Source: an uncultured Clostridia bacterium
GTDB lineage: Bacteria > Bacillota > Clostridia > Christensenellales > Borkfalkiaceae
Assembly: GCA_947174175.1 (NCBI GenBank)
Contig: CAMWHW010000026.1
Coordinates: 1-8,695 of the forward strand
Direction: 5' to 3'
Length of the DNA: 8,695 nucleotides
The position numbers and the translations under genes are program-made. The notes under the pieces are model-generated. The model did not search any database, was not told the origin of the DNA, and worked only from the letters and a program-made list of their open reading frames with translations. Positions 6,777 through 8,695 of the stretch are shown here, piece by piece. Position 1 is the first letter of the stretch; the number at the start of each line of letters is the position of its first letter.

Positions 6777-7714
6777 AGTACGCCGATATGCACTGCGATA
6801 CCGTCACCGTCTGCTGTGACGCGGGCGGAAACCCGGACGGTTTTCGCGGTCAGATAAACTTGAAAAAATTGCGTGAAAGCGGCTGTTCGGCGCAGTGCTT
6901 TGCAATCTTTACGGAAGGGAAAAATTCCGCCGCGGACTTTGAAAGGTACGCGGCGTTTTATCGTGCTCAATTTATCAATAACCCCCTGATATTGCCCGTT
7001 CAAAGCTGTTCCGACCTAAAAAAAGCGCAAAACGAGGGTAAAATTGCCGCAATACTCACGGTTGAAAATCTCGGCTTTACGGGCGGCGATTTAAGCGCAA
7101 TTCCCGACCTTAAAAAGCTTGGCGTGCATAGGGCTTCGCTCGTGTGGAATAACGCAAACTGCTTTGCTTATCCCAACCTGATTTTCGAGGGCGGGAAGCC
7201 GCTGTTTGCGGCAAGGGAGGAGCGCGGTCTGACCGCCCTCGGTAAAGACGCCGTACGCGCGTTGAACGACAACAAAATCATAGTCGATATTTCCCATCTG
7301 TCGGACGGCGGCGTTGAGGACGTTCTGGATATATCGACCGCGCCGATAGTCGCAAGCCATTCAAACTGCGCCGCGGTATGCGGAGTGTGCCGCAACCTTA
7401 CCGACGGTCAGCTTAAAAAAATAGCCGAAAGCGGCGGCGTTGCGGGGCTCAATTTCTGCCGTGATTTCGTTGGCGGTGAGAGCGCGTTCGAAAGTCTGTG
7501 CCTGCACTTGAAGTATATGATTAAAGTCGGGGGAGAGGATCTGCCCGCGCTGGGCAGCGACTTTGACGGCATACCGCCTTACGACGAGCTTGCGGGCTGC
7601 GAAAAGGTGCAAAGTCTTCTGGAATATTTTGCGCGCAGCGGAATTTCGCCGCGCGTGCTCGAAAAGGTTGCGTACGGCAATTTCGCAAGGGTTTTTAAGC
7701 AAGTCGTAGGGTAA
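6764..7714 (+). CDS. Membrane dipeptidase-family metallopeptidase (M19, renal dipeptidase-like)
   Basis: A 316-residue zinc dipeptidase-type TIM barrel. The metal-site residues of family M19 are all visible: HCD near the N-terminus (H10 and D12), the bridging glutamate E101 in TVENLGF, H178 in DISHLSD, H199 in ASHSNC, substrate-side R210 in CRNLTD, and the GSDFDG box with D266. Members hydrolyse dipeptides, often with broad or D-residue tolerance; the exact substrate cannot be read from sequence. There is no signal peptide or membrane segment, so it should be cytoplasmic despite the family name. ATG 6764 is the first possible start in this frame (a stop lies at 6725) and overlaps the SpoVM-like gene by 13 nt. 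The nearest Shine-Dalgarno, AAGGA at 6743-6747, is 16 nt away, so translation may rely on coupling. A second ATG at 6788 would remove H10's upstream strand. Confidence 0.92.
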   Translation: MPQIKYADMHCDTVTVCCDAGGNPDGFRGQINLKKLRESGCSAQCFAIFTEGKNSAADFERYAAFYRAQFINNPLILPVQSCSDLKKAQNEGKIAAILTVENLGFTGGDLSAIPDLKKLGVHRASLVWNNANCFAYPNLIFEGGKPLFAAREERGLTALGKDAVRALNDNKIIVDISHLSDGGVEDVLDISTAPIVASHSNCAAVCGVCRNLTDGQLKKIAESGGVAGLNFCRDFVGGESAFESLCLHLKYMIKVGGEDLPALGSDFDGIPPYDELAGCEKVQSLLEYFARSGISPRVLEKVAYGNFARVFKQVVG

Positions 7715-7717
7715 TAG

Positions 7718-7746
7718 TTGCAAAATGCGCGGCGGTGTGATAAAAT
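7718..7746 (+). promoter_or_regulatory. Sigma-A-type promoter for the lipoprotein gene, implying a leaderless transcript
   Basis: TTGCAA (7718-7723, 4 of 6 to TTGACA) and TAAAAT (7741-7746, 5 of 6 to TATAAT) are exactly 17 nt apart. Transcription would begin around 7752-7754, only two to four bases before ATG 7756. There is no Shine-Dalgarno before that ATG, which fits a leaderless mRNA. Confidence 0.6.
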
Positions 7747-7755
7747 ATTTACGTT

Positions 7756-8556
7756 ATGAAAAAGCTTGCTGTTGCCGCTCTTTCGGCGGCGTGTATAATT
7801 TCGGCAGCCGCTTTTGCGGGCTGTAATTCGGGCGAAGCGGCGGTCAACTATAAACTGTCGGAGGACGGAACGCACTATATAGTTGCGGGCGTTACGGGCA
7901 ACCTGCGCGCACTCACGGAGTACGACGTGCCTTCGACCTATTGCGCGGAGGAGGGCGGACAGGCTCTGCCCGTCACCGAAATAGGCGACGACGCGTTTAT
8001 GAACTGCACGCGCCTTGCAAAAGTCACAATTCCCGACACGGTCACGCGCATAGGCGCGCGTGCGTTCGTGCGGTGCGCGTTCACTTCGTTTACAATTCCC
8101 GAAAGCGTGACGGTTATCGAGTCCAAGGCGTTTTTCGATTGCAGCTATTTGGAGGAAATAATTATTCCGCACAGCGTAAAGTCGCTCGGCGAGATGGCGT
8201 TTTACAGCTGCACTTCGCTTAAAAGCGCTTACGTGAAGGCGGAAATAGAGACTCTGGAACCTTATACGTTTTACAACAGCGTTTACGGGCAGGGGCAGAA
8301 CGTCTTTTACAGCACCAGTTTAACCAAGGTATATCTGCCCGCGTCGCTTAAAAGAATACACATAACCGCGTTGCAGGGCAACCTTATAACCGATATCTAT
8401 TTTGCGGGCACCGAGGAGCAGTGGGACGAGCTGTATTTTTACGAGATGGTTGCAAAGAAGGTGGACGGCAAGGAAACGGACGAAAAGGAAGAAAAGCGGT
8501 TCGATAAAAAGGACGTCGTGGGAACGACGGAAATTCACAAGAATTCGGAATTCTGA
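7756..8556 (+). CDS. BspA-like leucine-rich-repeat lipoprotein
   Basis: A 266-residue secreted lipoprotein anchored to the outer face of the membrane. The signal peptide MKKLAVAALSAACIISAAAF ends in a lipobox, FAGC, with lipidated C23. Residues 31-71 form a short lead-in of the form YKLSEDGTHYIVAG. About four LRR_5 (BspA/Treponema-type) repeats of 22-23 residues follow, from residue 73 to about 163, with the pattern VTxIGxxAFxxCxxLxxVxIPxx. A degenerate repeat covers 164-175 and another 188-200. ITDIYFAGTEEQWDEL (211-226) is the usual closing motif of such proteins. The last 35 residues are highly charged (KETDEKEEKRFDKKD) and probably unstructured. Such proteins are often surface binding or adhesion factors, but no ligand can be named. 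It has its own promoter and no visible Shine-Dalgarno, unlike the packed genes upstream. The start is fixed by the signal peptide. Confidence 0.9.
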   Translation: MKKLAVAALSAACIISAAAFAGCNSGEAAVNYKLSEDGTHYIVAGVTGNLRALTEYDVPSTYCAEEGGQALPVTEIGDDAFMNCTRLAKVTIPDTVTRIGARAFVRCAFTSFTIPESVTVIESKAFFDCSYLEEIIIPHSVKSLGEMAFYSCTSLKSAYVKAEIETLEPYTFYNSVYGQGQNVFYSTSLTKVYLPASLKRIHITALQGNLITDIYFAGTEEQWDELYFYEMVAKKVDGKETDEKEEKRFDKKDVVGTTEIHKNSEF

Positions 8557-8571
8557 TTTAAAAACAAAAAC

Positions 8572-8607
8572 GCCGTGCGCTTAAACTAAGCGCACGGCAC
8601 TTTTTTT
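8572..8607. terminator. Bidirectional intrinsic terminator between the lipoprotein gene and rpmB
   Basis: A perfect 12-bp stem pairs 8572-8583 (GCCGTGCGCTTA) with 8587-8598 (TAAGCGCACGGC) around a 3-nt AAC loop. It is followed by AC and seven T residues (8601-8607) on the + strand. The A-rich stretch just before the stem (8558-8570) gives a T-rich tail when read from the other side. It therefore stops both the lipoprotein transcript, 15 nt after its stop codon, and the convergent rpmB transcript. Confidence 0.92.
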
Positions 8608-8616
8608 AAATTCAAT

Positions 8617-8695
8617 TTACGCTCTTTCCACGGTTTTAAGGCATCTGGTGCAAACGTAATCGTTCACGGTCTTGCCTTCCGCATTAACGTAGGAA
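8617..8695 (-). CDS. rpmB: 50S ribosomal protein L28, C-terminal part (5' end outside window)
   Basis: L28 is a protein of the large ribosomal subunit. Read on the minus strand, the last 25 residues are SYVNAEGKTVNDYVCTRCLK followed by TVERA, and the stop is the complement of 8617-8619. The VCTRCLK segment matches the C-terminus of zinc-type (cysteine-containing) L28, whose second CxxC pairs with another near the N-terminus that lies outside the window. The end seems two residues shorter than the common CLKxGKVxRA form. rpmB next to thiN/spoVM is the expected Firmicutes neighbourhood. Confidence 0.88.
   Translation of the reverse strand, partial: SYVNAEGKTVNDYVCTRCLKTVERA

Noticed and set aside
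7579..8172. 197-codon minus-strand open frame spanning the dipeptidase end and lipoprotein start
   Set aside because: It is arginine-rich with no domain and crosses a promoter region; it is a shadow of two plus-strand genes.
8541..8553. GAATTC-G-GAATTC direct duplication at the end of the lipoprotein gene
   Set aside because: It is a short chance repeat within coding sequence with no sign of function.
1..8695. Defence system, mobile element or novel multi-gene cluster
   Set aside because: Every frame of substance has a housekeeping, peptidase-like, sporulation-like or LRR-lipoprotein explanation. No transposase, integrase, direct-repeat array, reverse transcriptase or nuclease gene is visible.

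Overview
The window reads as chromosomal DNA of a Firmicutes/Clostridia-type bacterium, probably an uncultured gut lineage. This rests on three things: the gene order follows the Bacillus/Clostridium priA–def–fmt–rsmB–rlmN … rpe–thiN–spoVM | rpmB neighbourhood; the L28 protein carries a zinc-type CxxC; and there is a BspA-like leucine-rich-repeat lipoprotein of the kind common in gut Clostridia. The taxonomic placement is inference. No mobile element, CRISPR array, tRNA or rRNA is visible.

Layout. Positions 1-5321 (+) form one tightly packed run: the C-terminal part of priA, def, fmt, rsmB, an alpha/beta hydrolase, and rlmN. Most junctions are ATGA stop-start overlaps. A 110-nt AT-rich gap (5322-5431) follows, at the place where Bacillus subtilis carries prpC, prkC and rsgA; none of these three is present here. 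A second packed run follows at 5432-7714: rpe, thiN, a 22-codon gene that I read as spoVM, and an M19-family dipeptidase. A separate promoter then drives a lipoprotein gene (7756-8556), apparently as a leaderless mRNA. A strong bidirectional terminator (8572-8607) separates it from the convergent 3' end of rpmB on the minus strand.

How the genes work together. def and fmt deal with the N-formyl group on initiator methionine (adding it to Met-tRNA, removing it from new proteins). rsmB and rlmN methylate 16S and 23S rRNA (RlmN also tRNA). priA restarts replication forks. Rpe serves the pentose phosphate pathway and ThiN makes the thiamine diphosphate that transketolase in that pathway needs. 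SpoVM, if the call is right, marks the forespore membrane for coat assembly and implies that the lineage sporulates or recently did. The hydrolase and dipeptidase are additions relative to the B. subtilis order and probably handle peptides or small esters/amides in the cytoplasm.

Most notable: the SpoVM-like micro-gene at 6708-6776, which is easily missed because of its size and is supported by operon position; the absence of the prpC-prkC-rsgA block; and the leaderless lipoprotein promoter. I see no previously undescribed multi-gene system here.
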